DNA from: Bacteroides sp. 224
Lineage (GTDB): Bacteria; Bacteroidota; Bacteroidia; Bacteroidales; Bacteroidaceae
Length of the DNA stretch: 64,000 bases
Reading direction: 5' to 3'
Assembly: GCF_010500995.1 (NCBI RefSeq)
Contig: NZ_QVMK01000011.1
Coordinates: forward strand, 29,390 to 93,389
Position numbers and translations under genes: made by a program
Shown: positions 45,332 through 54,185 of the stretch, in pieces
Position numbering within the stretch: position 1 is the first letter of the stretch
How the letters are laid out: each line of letters begins with the position of its first letter
The notes under the pieces: generated by a model
Seen by the model: only the letters and a program-made list of their open reading frames with translations
Told to the model about the DNA's origin: nothing
Databases searched by the model: none

Positions 45332-45339
45332 CAAAAGTA
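45332..45339 (-). promoter_or_regulatory. -7 box of the PCMD-barrel operon promoter
   Basis: TACTTTTG on the minus strand, about 50 bases upstream of the ATG at 45283. It is divergent from the rlmN promoter box about 45 bases away. Confidence 0.5.
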
Positions 45340-45380
45340 ACTTTTTAACCGTTCATAACAAAAAAGAAATGATTTTATCC

Positions 45381-45388
45381 TACTTTTG
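45381..45388 (+). promoter_or_regulatory. -7 box of the rlmN promoter
   Basis: TACTTTTG, 32 bases before the rlmN ATG. Confidence 0.5.
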
Positions 45389-45419
45389 CAGATAATAAAG
45401 AATACAAAATCAATAGTTT

Positions 45420-46454
45420 ATGTCTAAATACCCTCTCTTGGGATTAACTCTTTCCGAACTTCAATCTGTAGTTAAAGGACTTGGTATGCCAGGTTTTGCT
45501 GCAAAACAAATAGCTTCTTGGCTATATGATAAGAAAGTTACCAGCATTGATGAAATGACAAACCTGTCTTTGAAGCATCGCGAAATGCTGAAAGAAACAT
45601 ATAAGGTAGGTGCTTCTGCTCCTGTTGATGCCATGCACTCAACAGATGGTACTATTAAGTATTTATATAAGGTGGGAGATAGCAGCTTTGTCGAATCCGT
45701 ATACATTCCGGATGATGATCGGGCTACACTTTGTATTTCTTCTCAGGTAGGCTGCAAAATGAATTGCAAGTTTTGCATGACAGGCAAACAGGGCTTCTCT
45801 GCCCACCTGACTTCCAATGAAATCTTAAATCAGATTAGTTCTTTGCCCGAACGAGATAAACTGACTAATGTAGTATTGATGGGGATGGGAGAACCTTTGG
45901 ACAATTTAGATGAGGTACTCAAAACGCTGGAAGTTCTTACATCTTCTTATGGTTATGGTTGGAGTCCTAAGCGGATTACCCTTTCAACTATCGGACTGCG
46001 AAAAGGGCTACAACGGTTTATTGAAGAGAGCGACTGTCATTTAGCGGTCAGCTTGCACTCTCCGGTGGCTGTTCAACGGGCAGAACTAATGCCTGCCGAG
46101 AAGGCATTTCCGGCCAAAGACATTGTTGATCTCCTTAAAAACTACGATTTCAGTAAACAAAGAAGGTTATCTTTTGAGTATATCATGTTTAAAGATGTAA
46201 ATGACTCCTTGATTTACGCTAAAGAATTAGTGAAACTTTTGCGGGGACTTGATTGCAGAATGAATCTGATTCGTTTTCATGCCATACCGGGAGTTGACCT
46301 GAATGGTTCCGATCCGGACACCATGATTGCTTTTCGCGACTACCTGACTTCTCACGGATTATTTACCACTATCCGGTCGTCTCGTGGAGAAGATATTTTT
46401 GCAGCTTGTGGCATGTTATCCACAGCAAAACAGAATGACAATAAAACCGATTAA
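45420..46454 (+). CDS. rlmN: 23S rRNA/tRNA adenine-C2 methyltransferase RlmN
   Basis: RlmN is a radical-SAM enzyme that methylates C2 of A2503 in 23S rRNA and of A37 in some tRNAs. The 344 residues contain the 4Fe-4S triad C112, C116, C119 (CKMNCKFCMTGKQGF), GMGEPLDNLDEV and the SLHSPVAVQRAELMP region, and the methyl-carrying Cys at about 330 (FAACGML). The N-terminal domain (LTLSELQSVVKGLGMPGFAA) binds RNA. It is the first gene of a run with a DUF4837 lipoprotein and pdxA, an order I recall from Bacteroidales. Length is standard. Confidence 0.95.
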   Translation: MSKYPLLGLTLSELQSVVKGLGMPGFAAKQIASWLYDKKVTSIDEMTNLSLKHREMLKETYKVGASAPVDAMHSTDGTIKYLYKVGDSSFVESVYIPDDDRATLCISSQVGCKMNCKFCMTGKQGFSAHLTSNEILNQISSLPERDKLTNVVLMGMGEPLDNLDEVLKTLEVLTSSYGYGWSPKRITLSTIGLRKGLQRFIEESDCHLAVSLHSPVAVQRAELMPAEKAFPAKDIVDLLKNYDFSKQRRLSFEYIMFKDVNDSLIYAKELVKLLRGLDCRMNLIRFHAIPGVDLNGSDPDTMIAFRDYLTSHGLFTTIRSSRGEDIFAACGMLSTAKQNDNKTD

Positions 46455-46498
46455 CATAATTTGTAAGTCAATTTGCAAAGTATATTATGAGGATTAGG

Positions 46499-46506
46499 TA
46501 GTTTTG
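46499..46506 (+). promoter_or_regulatory. -7 box upstream of the DUF4837 gene
   Basis: TAGTTTTG, with TTTG at 46472-46475 upstream; 23 bases before the ATG. It suggests separate transcription of DUF4837-pdxA. Confidence 0.5.
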
Positions 46507-46529
46507 TGAACACATAAAAAATAATTGCT

Positions 46530-47567
46530 ATGAGAAAAGGTTTATTTTATCTTACTATGATTGCTATTGCAGTCATGTTTTCTTCCTGTAAAGGGAAGAA
46601 AAGCGTGTTTTCGCCAACCTCTACCGGTGCACCATACGAGATACTGGTGGTTACCGATTTAGGAGTCTGGGAACGTCCGGCAGGAAGGGCGCTTTACAAT
46701 GTTTTAGATTCTGATGTGGCAGGGTTACCTCAACCCGAACCTGCCTTTAAAATCATGTTTACTTCTCCTCACAACTTTGATGCTATATTGAAAGTAATCA
46801 GAAGCATTGTTGTTGTAGACATTAATAAGGATAAGTATACACAGGCTAAATTTCAACAATCAAGTGATGTTTATGCCTCTCCTCAAGCTGTATTAACAAT
46901 ACAGGCTCCAAGCGAGCAAGAGTTTGCAGCTTATGTAACCGAGAACAAACAGGCTATTCTTGATTATTTCAATCGTTTTGAAATGAATTATCAGATGCGC
47001 AACCTGGAAGTATCTCACAGTGATATGATTTCTCAGAAGGTAAAAGAGTTATTTAATGCGGATGTTTGGGCACCTGCCGAGCTAATGAGCTCTAAAACAG
47101 GCGAAAACTTTTTCTGGGCTTCTACCAACACTGCTACATCGGATATGAGTATTGTTGTGTACTCTTATCCTTATACCGATAAAGAGACATTCACCCGTGA
47201 TTATTTCATTCATAAACGCGATTCGGTTATGAAAGAAAACATACCGGGATCTAAAGAAGGAATGTATGTGCAAACCGACTCAATGACAGTGGAGACGAGA
47301 GAGATAGCCGTACAAGGTGAGTATGCTTTCGAAGCACGTGGCTTGTGGCGAATGAAAAACGACTTTATGGGTGGCCCATTCGTATCGCAAACTCGTTTAG
47401 ATAAAGCAAATAACCGAATTGTTACTGCTGAAGTTTTTATATTCTCGCCCGATAAACCTAAAAAGAAATTAATACGTAAGATGGAGGCTTCACTTTATAC
47501 ACTCAGGTTTTTAGGTCAGCAACAGCGGGCTACAACCGGAAATAAAGAAGTTGCCATAGAAGAATGA
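46530..47567 (+). CDS. DUF4837-family lipoprotein
   Basis: The 345-residue protein starts with a lipoprotein signal (LTMIAIAVMFSSCKGKKS, lipobox FSSC). The mature part begins STGAPYEILVVTDLGVWERP and contains FKIMFTSPHNFDAILKVIRS, AYVTENKQAILDYFNRFEMN and SSKTGENFFWASTNTATSDM, the pattern of the DUF4837 family, found almost only in Bacteroidetes. Function is unknown; the protein is probably in the inner leaflet of the outer membrane or in the periplasm. It lies between rlmN and pdxA, 15 bases before the latter, a placement I have seen repeatedly in Bacteroidales. Confidence 0.85.
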   Translation: MRKGLFYLTMIAIAVMFSSCKGKKSVFSPTSTGAPYEILVVTDLGVWERPAGRALYNVLDSDVAGLPQPEPAFKIMFTSPHNFDAILKVIRSIVVVDINKDKYTQAKFQQSSDVYASPQAVLTIQAPSEQEFAAYVTENKQAILDYFNRFEMNYQMRNLEVSHSDMISQKVKELFNADVWAPAELMSSKTGENFFWASTNTATSDMSIVVYSYPYTDKETFTRDYFIHKRDSVMKENIPGSKEGMYVQTDSMTVETREIAVQGEYAFEARGLWRMKNDFMGGPFVSQTRLDKANNRIVTAEVFIFSPDKPKKKLIRKMEASLYTLRFLGQQQRATTGNKEVAIEE

Positions 47568-47582
47568 ATTAATAAATAACGA

Positions 47583-48680
47583 ATGGAAGATAATAGAATA
47601 AGAATTGGTATTACTCAGGGAGATATTAATGGGGTAGGATATGAGGTTATTTTAAAAACCTTTTCAGATCCTACTATGTTAGAGCTTTGTACTCCTATTA
47701 TTTATGGATCGCCCAAAGTAGCTGCATATCATCGTAAGTCTCTGAATCTAAATACAAATTTCAGTATTATAAATGTAGCAAATGAAGCTGCGTATAATAA
47801 GCTTAGTGTATTAAACTGTACCAATGATGAGGTTAAAGTTGAATTTTCCAAGCCGGGCCAGGAAGCAGGAAAGGCCGCATTAGATGCTTTGGAAAGAGCT
47901 TTGGCCGATTATCGGGAAGGTTTAATAGATGTAGTTGTTACTGCTCCTATTAATAAACATACTATTCAGTCGGAGAATTTTGCTTTCCCCGGTCATACGG
48001 AATATATTGAAGAAAAAGTAGGTGATGGGCAGAAGTCATTGATGATTCTGATGAAAGGAGATCTTCGTATGGCTTTGGTAACCGGGCATATTCCTATTAG
48101 CCAGGTAGCATCCACTTTAACTAAAGAGCTGATACAAGAGAAAATAATGATCTTCCATCATTCGTTGAAATATGATTTTGGTATAGGAAGCCCACGTATT
48201 GCCGTGTTAGCCTTAAATCCTCATGCAGGAGACGAAGGGCTGATTGGTACGGAAGAGCAGGAAATTATAATACCTGCAATGGAAGAATTGAAAGAGAAGA
48301 AGATTCTTTGTTATGGTCCTTATCCTGCCGATGGTTTTATGGGATCGGGCAATTTTACTAATTTTGATGGAGTACTTGCCATGTATCACGATCAGGGTCT
48401 TGCTCCATTTAAAACATTAGCAATGGAAGACGGCGTAAATTATACGGCTGGTCTGCCTATTGTACGTACCTCTCCGGCTCATGGCACAGCTTATGATATT
48501 GCAGGAAAAGGAGAAGCTTCCGAAGATTCTTTCCGTCAGGCTATCTATGTGGCGATAGATGTATTTCGTAATCGTGTATTCGAAGATATTGCGCATGCCA
48601 ATCCGCTTAGGAAACAGTATTATGAGAAGCGTGATGACAGCGATAAGCTTAAGTTGGATACAGTAGATGATGATATTTAG
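47583..48680 (+). CDS. pdxA: 4-hydroxythreonine-4-phosphate dehydrogenase
   Basis: PdxA oxidises 4-phosphohydroxy-L-threonine in the DXP-independent pathway to pyridoxal 5'-phosphate. The 365-residue cytoplasmic protein shows IGITQGDINGVGYEVILKTF at the N terminus, VVTAPINKHTIQ, the substrate-binding FPGHTEYIEE, ALNPHAGDEGLIGTEEQ, MYHDQGLAPFKTLAM and the metal-site SPAHGTAYDIAGKG. The metal ligands (H in GHTEY, the H of ALNPHAGD and H in MYHDQG) are all present. The ATG at 47583 follows DUF4837 closely. A terminator follows. Confidence 0.94.
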   Translation: MEDNRIRIGITQGDINGVGYEVILKTFSDPTMLELCTPIIYGSPKVAAYHRKSLNLNTNFSIINVANEAAYNKLSVLNCTNDEVKVEFSKPGQEAGKAALDALERALADYREGLIDVVVTAPINKHTIQSENFAFPGHTEYIEEKVGDGQKSLMILMKGDLRMALVTGHIPISQVASTLTKELIQEKIMIFHHSLKYDFGIGSPRIAVLALNPHAGDEGLIGTEEQEIIIPAMEELKEKKILCYGPYPADGFMGSGNFTNFDGVLAMYHDQGLAPFKTLAMEDGVNYTAGLPIVRTSPAHGTAYDIAGKGEASEDSFRQAIYVAIDVFRNRVFEDIAHANPLRKQYYEKRDDSDKLKLDTVDDDI

Positions 48681-48700
48681 AAATGGATTAAATAATTACC

Positions 48701-48731
48701 AAACGGGAACTTATAGCGTTCCCGTTTTTTT
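48701..48731 (+). terminator. Terminator after pdxA
   Basis: AAACGGGAAC (48701-48710) pairs with GTTCCCGTTT (48718-48727) and the sequence continues in Ts. The 220 bases between this and the next gene hold only its promoter. Confidence 0.85.
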
Positions 48732-48923
48732 ATGGTTCCATCTGTTTAAAATCTAATAAGTGTACTTTGAAAACTTTTTATCGTGTTTGAGTGTTCGTTG
48801 TTTTTCGTGTATAAGTGTGAAAGATCTGTGTTATAGAGACTTAAAAATCTTAATAAACAAAACTTTTTGGGGAGAATAATATAGTTTCCCGGGTTTTTAT
48901 TTTGTTTTCTCTCACCTTATAAA

Positions 48924-48931
48924 TATATTTG
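48924..48931 (+). promoter_or_regulatory. -7 box of the PAP2 phosphatase gene
   Basis: TATATTTG, 24 bases before the ATG at 48955. Confidence 0.5.
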
Positions 48932-48954
48932 TGCCGAACAACACGCTTTAATCA

Positions 48955-49662
48955 ATGATCGAAAAAATCCTATTTTATGAGCGCGACTTATTTCTCGCTC
49001 TCAATGGCAGTGAATCTGAACTATTAGATCGTTTTATGTGGCTTTATTCCGGTAAAGCTGTTTGGATACCATTAGTTTTTCTTATTTTCTTTGTATTAGT
49101 TTATAAAAAGGGTTGGAAAGAATCTTTGTTTGTGCTGATAGCAATTGCATTAGTCATTACTTTGTGCGATCAATTTGCTTCCGGACTTTGCAAGCCCATG
49201 TTTGAACGTTTTCGCCCTACGCATCACCCGGATTTTATGAATCAGGTAGAAACCGTATTTGGTTATAGAGGAGGTCGTTGGGGGTTTATGTCGAGCCACA
49301 CAACTAATGCTTTTGGGTTTGCAACGTTTATGGTGTTACTTTTCCGTAATACATTGTTTACGTGGACTATATATATATGGGCAGCTGTTACAGCTTACTC
49401 GCGTATTTATTTAGGAGTTCATTTTATCTCTGATATTGTACCTGCTGTATTTGTTGGTCTGTTTTTTGGTTACATTGTGTTCAAACTTTATAAAAAAGTA
49501 CGTATTCGTGTATTAGCTAAATCAGCAGAAGCCGCAGAAGCCCCCTGTATGATGTATACTCTTTACGAGAAGCGATTGATTAGTTATGGTATCTTTACTA
49601 CTGTATTGGTTTTACTGACCTTTAATGCTTCATTGGCAGCGTTAATTCTTCAGTTTGATTAA
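48955..49662 (+). CDS. PAP2-family membrane phosphatase
   Basis: The 235-residue protein has about five or six membrane segments and the three PAP2 acid-phosphatase motifs: KPMFERFRPTH, SSHTTNAFGFA and YSRIYLGVHFISDI. Such enzymes remove phosphate from undecaprenyl pyrophosphate, phosphatidic acid or lipid A precursors at the outer face of the inner membrane. Which substrate applies cannot be told from sequence. The gene faces the sulfatase-family gene, with only 7 bases between the two stops. Both act on envelope phospho-lipids in related families, so a shared role is possible but not shown. Confidence 0.9.
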   Translation: MIEKILFYERDLFLALNGSESELLDRFMWLYSGKAVWIPLVFLIFFVLVYKKGWKESLFVLIAIALVITLCDQFASGLCKPMFERFRPTHHPDFMNQVETVFGYRGGRWGFMSSHTTNAFGFATFMVLLFRNTLFTWTIYIWAAVTAYSRIYLGVHFISDIVPAVFVGLFFGYIVFKLYKKVRIRVLAKSAEAAEAPCMMYTLYEKRLISYGIFTTVLVLLTFNASLAALILQFD

Positions 49663-49669
49663 GAAGGTA

Positions 49670-51520
49670 TCAGCGATTATCCAAATCATCGTATAACTTT
49701 TGAAGGATTGCTTTTCCGCTTTCCAGGTTTTTTGTAGAATCGCCTCCTTCGGATATCACTGTTTTCTCTGATTCGCAGTCGAATATCAATTGATTGTCTT
49801 CTGTAATCATGCCAAATGCATTCGGAAATGTAAAGAATGCAAAGTGTGGGGAAGCAGGGTTGAGGATGTTCTTGCTGAATGAGAATTGATCATGAGCTAT
49901 CCCCAGTTGATATAACAAGGTGGCTGCAATGTCAATTTGTGAAGCATAACTATCTATTTGCATACTTTCTTTAATAGCTCCTCCGGTAAATATCATAGGG
50001 ATCTGGAAACGTTCAAAAGAGAGATCCGGAATACTCTCCGGGTAACGCTTGCTATGATCGGGAACCAGAATTATTAAGCTATTATCCCATTGTCCCATTT
50101 CTTTATATTTATGAATGAAGTCTCCCAAGCAACTGTCTGCGTATGCAACCGAGTTGAGGAAAGGATCTTCCAATTTCTCAAAAGGTACAATAAAAGGTTC
50201 GTGGCTGCTTGAGGTTTGTATAATCTTCATAAATGGTTCTTGTTGTTTTTCTTGCAGGTCATTTGCCAACCGGTTAAAAACTACATGATCGTGCGCTCCC
50301 CATTTACTTAAACGCTCACTGATAGGGAAATCAACATCTGATATAATCTTTGAAATGCCCATAGATAGCAGATAAGCGCGCATATTGGTAAAGTCGGCAT
50401 CTCCGCCATAGTAATATTCAACATTATAACCGGCCTCTTTCAATGATCGAGGGATGGAAGGAAGAGATTGCGCCTTCTTTGGATACTTCATAATGCTGGT
50501 AGTAGGTTGTGCAGGATATCCGCTGAAAAGAGAAACCAATCCACGGTCTGTACGGAAGCTGTTGCTATAGAAATTAGTAAATAGTACTCCTTCTTCAGCC
50601 AATTTATCCATGTTGACAGCTACGTTGGGTAATCCTCCAAGTGTTGTCATGGCTTTGGAAAAGAAGCTTTCTAATACTACAAAAATGATATTGGGACGAT
50701 TGGTGGTTAATATCTGCGGTGCTGCCGGCATTGCTGATAAACTATCTGTGGCTACAGGTTTATCTTTTAATTCATTAAATACTTCATTTGCTTTTTCTGC
50801 CGGCATATAGCGATATTGTTCCCCAAAGTTTTTCTCCCTCGTTAAAGATTCGAGTAAACTGAAGAAGGGGTTGATAGCCGCATGATTCAAGTATAAATTA
50901 TCACTAAAATATACTTTGCTGACATTCATTGTTGATACAGTAAACCCACCTCGGATAGGTATAAATAGCAATGCAGTAAGAAGTAATAATACAAATGATA
51001 TTTTTCCTCTTCCTTTGGGAGGGCGCGAATCTTTTTCACTGTTCACAATTAACTTCGCGAAAAGTATATATAATAACCAAGTAATTAAAGAAACACCTAA
51101 TATCGCTATGATAATAAGAAGAATGCCCGAACTGGCAAAAGCATCTTTAGGAGATGAAAAGAAGTAGAAGAATGGTGTCGAATCTAATCTAAACCCCCAG
51201 TATTCGTATAGAATAAGATCTGTAATAAAAATGACAGATAGGATGAGGGAGATAACTGCAAAATACCCTTTAAATATGGGTTTTATAATATGAGGGAATA
51301 TCCATAATCCGGCTATCAGTAATAATCCGGGAATGGCTGTAAAGTAACCTGCTACGGCAAAGTCAAGTGGTAATCCATTCCATATAACATGTAGATAATC
51401 GCTAAAGGAAGGCTCTTCAAGTAATTTATGATTGTATAGCATGAAGATTGGCTTTTGCAGGATAAAAACAAGGACAAAAAGTAAATAAGTTCCTACAAAG
51501 CGTAATAGGGCTTTTTTCAT
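49670..51520 (-). CDS. LTA synthase-like membrane sulfatase-family phosphotransferase
   Basis: The 616-residue protein has five membrane segments in the first 175 residues, then a large extracytoplasmic sulfatase-fold domain: NIIFVVLESFFSKAMTTLGG (first metal site), GVLFTNFYSNSFRTDRGLVS (with the catalytic Thr), IIQTSSSHEPFIVP and LIILVPDHSKRYPES. This architecture matches lipoteichoic-acid synthases and phosphoglycerol or phosphoethanolamine transferases. In Gram-negative Bacteroidales the products are not lipoteichoic acid; transfer of a phospho-head group to lipids or glycans is likely. Single-gene unit with promoter 51566-51574, convergent with the PAP2 gene. Confidence 0.88.
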   Translation of the reverse strand: MKKALLRFVGTYLLFVLVFILQKPIFMLYNHKLLEEPSFSDYLHVIWNGLPLDFAVAGYFTAIPGLLLIAGLWIFPHIIKPIFKGYFAVISLILSVIFITDLILYEYWGFRLDSTPFFYFFSSPKDAFASSGILLIIIAILGVSLITWLLYILFAKLIVNSEKDSRPPKGRGKISFVLLLLTALLFIPIRGGFTVSTMNVSKVYFSDNLYLNHAAINPFFSLLESLTREKNFGEQYRYMPAEKANEVFNELKDKPVATDSLSAMPAAPQILTTNRPNIIFVVLESFFSKAMTTLGGLPNVAVNMDKLAEEGVLFTNFYSNSFRTDRGLVSLFSGYPAQPTTSIMKYPKKAQSLPSIPRSLKEAGYNVEYYYGGDADFTNMRAYLLSMGISKIISDVDFPISERLSKWGAHDHVVFNRLANDLQEKQQEPFMKIIQTSSSHEPFIVPFEKLEDPFLNSVAYADSCLGDFIHKYKEMGQWDNSLIILVPDHSKRYPESIPDLSFERFQIPMIFTGGAIKESMQIDSYASQIDIAATLLYQLGIAHDQFSFSKNILNPASPHFAFFTFPNAFGMITEDNQLIFDCESEKTVISEGGDSTKNLESGKAILQKLYDDLDNR

Positions 51521-51565
51521 GTTGTAATTATAGTTAGATCGAGTAGTATAAGTTTGTAATAAAAT

Positions 51566-51574
51566 GCAAAGGTA
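51566..51574 (-). promoter_or_regulatory. -7 box of the sulfatase-family gene promoter
   Basis: TACCTTTGC on the minus strand, 46 bases upstream of the ATG, divergent from the sigma-54-activator promoter box at 51628. Confidence 0.5.
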
Positions 51575-51627
51575 GTAATCTAAATTTAAATCCTGTTGTT
51601 TTCTCTTGTGCTATTCAAAGCTTTTTG

Positions 51628-51635
51628 TAATTTTG
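51628..51635 (+). promoter_or_regulatory. -7 box of the sigma-54 activator operon promoter
   Basis: TAATTTTG, 21 bases before the ATG at 51657. It is of the house-keeping type and not a sigma-54 (GG-N10-GC) promoter. Confidence 0.5.
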
Positions 51636-51656
51636 TCATGGTTTTGACTGTATTAT

Positions 51657-52886
51657 ATGACAAAAACGGAAATACAACAAGTAAAGCTCAGATTTGGTAT
51701 TATAGGAAATACCGAATCATTGAATAGAGCCATTGATATAGCTATTCAGGTAGCGCCTACCGACTTATCTGTACTTATTACAGGAGAGAGCGGGGTGGGA
51801 AAGGAAAGCTTTCCTCAAATTATTCATCAATACAGCCGCCGTAAGCATGGGCAGTACATAGCAGTGAACTGTGGTGCTATTCCGGAAGGTACTATTGACT
51901 CCGAGTTGTTTGGGCATGAAAAAGGTGCTTTTACCGGGGCAATAGGCGAGCGTAAAGGATATTTTGGAGAAGCCAATGGTGGAACGATCTTTCTGGATGA
52001 AGTAGGAGAGTTACCTCTTCCTACACAAGCACGTTTACTACGTGTGCTTGAAAGCGGAGAGTTTATAAAAGTAGGTTCTTCTAAGGTAGAGAAAACAGAT
52101 GTTCGTATTGTAGCAGCCACCAATGTAAATCTGGGGCAAGCCATTACCGATGGACGCTTTAGAGAAGATTTGTACTATCGTTTAAATACAGTGCCTATTC
52201 AGGTGCCTCCTTTGCGTGAGCGTGGAGAAGATGTTGTATTATTGTTCCGCAAATTTGCGTCGGACTTTGCCGAGAAATATCGTATGCCTGCCATTCAATT
52301 GACGGATGATGCAAAACGTATGTTAATGGCTTTTTCCTGGCCCGGTAATGTGCGACAGTTGAAAAACATCACAGAGCAAATATCTATAATTGAAACAAAC
52401 AGGGAAATAACTCCTGATTTATTGAAAACATATTTGCCCGAACAAACGAAGCAACGTCTTCCTGCTTTGTGGGGATCTAAAGAAAATAAGAGTTTTGAGA
52501 GTGAACGTGAAATACTCTATCAGGTTTTGTTTGATATGCGTAAGGACATGACTGATTTAAAGAAATTAGTGCATGAAATTATGTCTGAAAGAACTGTAAC
52601 GCCTTCTACTCCTTCATCGAATAATTTTTATCCTTCTACCCCTTCAGTGGTGACTCCTTCGCCTACTGTGTCAACCATTAATATTCATCCGGTGCACGAA
52701 GACGACGACGATATACAAGATACGGAGGAATATGTGGAAGAATCACTATCATTAGATGAAGTAGAAAAGGAAGTGATTCGCAAAGCGCTGGAAAAACATA
52801 AAGGTAAACGTAAAAGCGCTGCTAAAGACTTGAATATTTCGGAACGTACACTTTACAGAAAAATAAAAGAATATGGCTTGGATTAA
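51657..52886 (+). CDS. Sigma-54-dependent transcriptional activator without receiver domain
   Basis: The 409-residue protein is an AAA+ enhancer-binding protein. Walker A is GESGVGKE (43-50), the sigma-54-contact loop GAFTGA (90-95) is intact, Walker B is GGTIFLDEVG (108-117), and a Fis-type helix-turn-helix closes the chain (KSAAKDLNISERTLYRKIKE). No response-regulator receiver or other sensor lies before the AAA+ domain; a long Ser/Thr/Pro and Asp-rich linker (about 315-370) precedes the DNA-binding part. Such receiver-less activators are probably controlled by abundance or by a partner protein. Its last 14 bases overlap lptE, and the operon continues through secG. Confidence 0.9.
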   Translation: MTKTEIQQVKLRFGIIGNTESLNRAIDIAIQVAPTDLSVLITGESGVGKESFPQIIHQYSRRKHGQYIAVNCGAIPEGTIDSELFGHEKGAFTGAIGERKGYFGEANGGTIFLDEVGELPLPTQARLLRVLESGEFIKVGSSKVEKTDVRIVAATNVNLGQAITDGRFREDLYYRLNTVPIQVPPLRERGEDVVLLFRKFASDFAEKYRMPAIQLTDDAKRMLMAFSWPGNVRQLKNITEQISIIETNREITPDLLKTYLPEQTKQRLPALWGSKENKSFESEREILYQVLFDMRKDMTDLKKLVHEIMSERTVTPSTPSSNNFYPSTPSVVTPSPTVSTINIHPVHEDDDDIQDTEEYVEESLSLDEVEKEVIRKALEKHKGKRKSAAKDLNISERTLYRKIKEYGLD

Positions 52887-53391
52887 AAAAGCTCCCTATT
52901 TCTCTTTGTTAATATTGGCTGTGGTATTGGCTGGTTGTACAATCTCTTATAGTTTTACCGGAGGGTCTATCGACTATACCAAAGTAAAAACAATTGCCAT
53001 CGCAGATTTCCCCATTAAGTCTGAATATGTGTATGCACCTTTAGGTACACGGTTTAATGAAGATTTGAAAGATATATTTGTGCGCCAAACAAAGTTGCAG
53101 CAGATATCTGCAAATGCTGATTTGGAGCTTGAAGGAGAGATTGTAGAATATAGACAATATAATGAAGCGGTAGCTGCCGATGGGTTTTCTTCTAAAGTAA
53201 GATTGGTAGTAGGTATTAATGTGCGCTATACCAATAACACTAATCATGAAGAAGATTTTGAGCAAAAATTTTCTGCTTATCGTACCTATGAATCTAATAG
53301 ATTGCTGACAGAGGTACAAGATGAACTTATTGCAGAAATGGTAAAAGAAATCTGCGATCAGATATTTAATGCAACTGTAGCCAACTGGTAA
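52873..53391 (+). CDS. lptE: LPS-assembly lipoprotein LptE
   Basis: LptE plugs the LptD barrel and helps deliver lipopolysaccharide to the outer surface. The 172-residue protein begins with a lipoprotein signal (FSLLILAVVLAGCTISYSF, lipobox LAGC), followed by the Bacteroidetes LptE pattern: GGSIDYTKVKTIAIADFPI, ADLELEGEIVEYRQYNEAV and FSAYRTYESNRLLTEVQDEL. It overlaps the sigma-54 activator by 14 bases in another frame, so translation is likely coupled. The family matches by pattern; E. coli LptE itself is very different in sequence. Confidence 0.85.
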   Translation: MAWIKKAPYFSLLILAVVLAGCTISYSFTGGSIDYTKVKTIAIADFPIKSEYVYAPLGTRFNEDLKDIFVRQTKLQQISANADLELEGEIVEYRQYNEAVAADGFSSKVRLVVGINVRYTNNTNHEEDFEQKFSAYRTYESNRLLTEVQDELIAEMVKEICDQIFNATVANW

Positions 53392-53398
53392 TTTATTT

Positions 53399-54181
53399 AT
53401 GACTTCGGCAAGCTTGCAACAATGGGTTTCGCACCCCGAATCACTGAACAGGGAAACACTCTACGAAATTCGTACACTTCTAAATCGTTACCCTTACTGT
53501 CAGCCGTTACGATTGTTGTATCTGAAGAACTTATACATTCTTCGTGATATTTCTTTCGGGGCAGAGCTGCGTAGATCTGTTCTTTATATATCGGATAGGA
53601 GAGTGCTTTTTTATTTGATAGAAGGTGATAAATATAAATTGTCTTCAAAATCCGGCGATCAGATTTTAAGTGAAAGCTCTAAAGAAGAATTAGGGATTGA
53701 TCGTACACTTTCACTCATTGATTCTTTTCTTACTAATCTTCCGGAAGAGCCATTGGGGACAACAGAGCTCGACTATACAACAGATTATACTGCTTACTTG
53801 ATGCGCGAGGATTATCCGAGCCAGGTAGAAGAAGAGGTAATTACCGCCCCCAAACTTCGCGGGCAAGAGTTGATTGATGGGTTTATTGCTAAATCGGAAG
53901 CAGAATCTTCATCTTCAATAAAGATTAAACCACTCACAGAAGAGGAGTCAAAAGAACCGGAGAATGTTGAGGAACTAAATGATTCATCTACGGAAGAAGG
54001 AGAAGAAGATGATAGCTTTTTTACCGAAACACTGGCTAAAATCTATATTAAACAGAAGAGATATTCTAAGGCTCTTGAAATAATTAAAAAATTAAGTTTG
54101 AAATATCCAAAAAAAAACGTTTACTTTGCAGACCAAATTCGTTTTTTGGAGAAATTGATTATTAACGCTAATTCAAAATAA
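53399..54181 (+). CDS. TPR-like cytoplasmic protein between lptE and secG
   Basis: 260 residues with no signal peptide. The N-terminal 80 residues (SLQQWVSHPESLNRETLYEI, then NRYPYCQPLRLLYLKNLYIL) form a conserved helical module found in Bacteroidales at this locus. A long acidic middle (about 170-215, rich in E, S and D) separates it from a C-terminal single TPR-like helix pair (FTETLAKIYIKQKRYSKALEI, KKLSLKYPKKN). Function is unknown. It lies 7 bases after lptE and 4 bases before secG, so it is an operon member, and a role in secretion or envelope assembly is inferred from that only. Confidence 0.7.
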   Translation: MTSASLQQWVSHPESLNRETLYEIRTLLNRYPYCQPLRLLYLKNLYILRDISFGAELRRSVLYISDRRVLFYLIEGDKYKLSSKSGDQILSESSKEELGIDRTLSLIDSFLTNLPEEPLGTTELDYTTDYTAYLMREDYPSQVEEEVITAPKLRGQELIDGFIAKSEAESSSSIKIKPLTEEESKEPENVEELNDSSTEEGEEDDSFFTETLAKIYIKQKRYSKALEIIKKLSLKYPKKNVYFADQIRFLEKLIINANSK

Positions 54182-54185
54182 AGAA

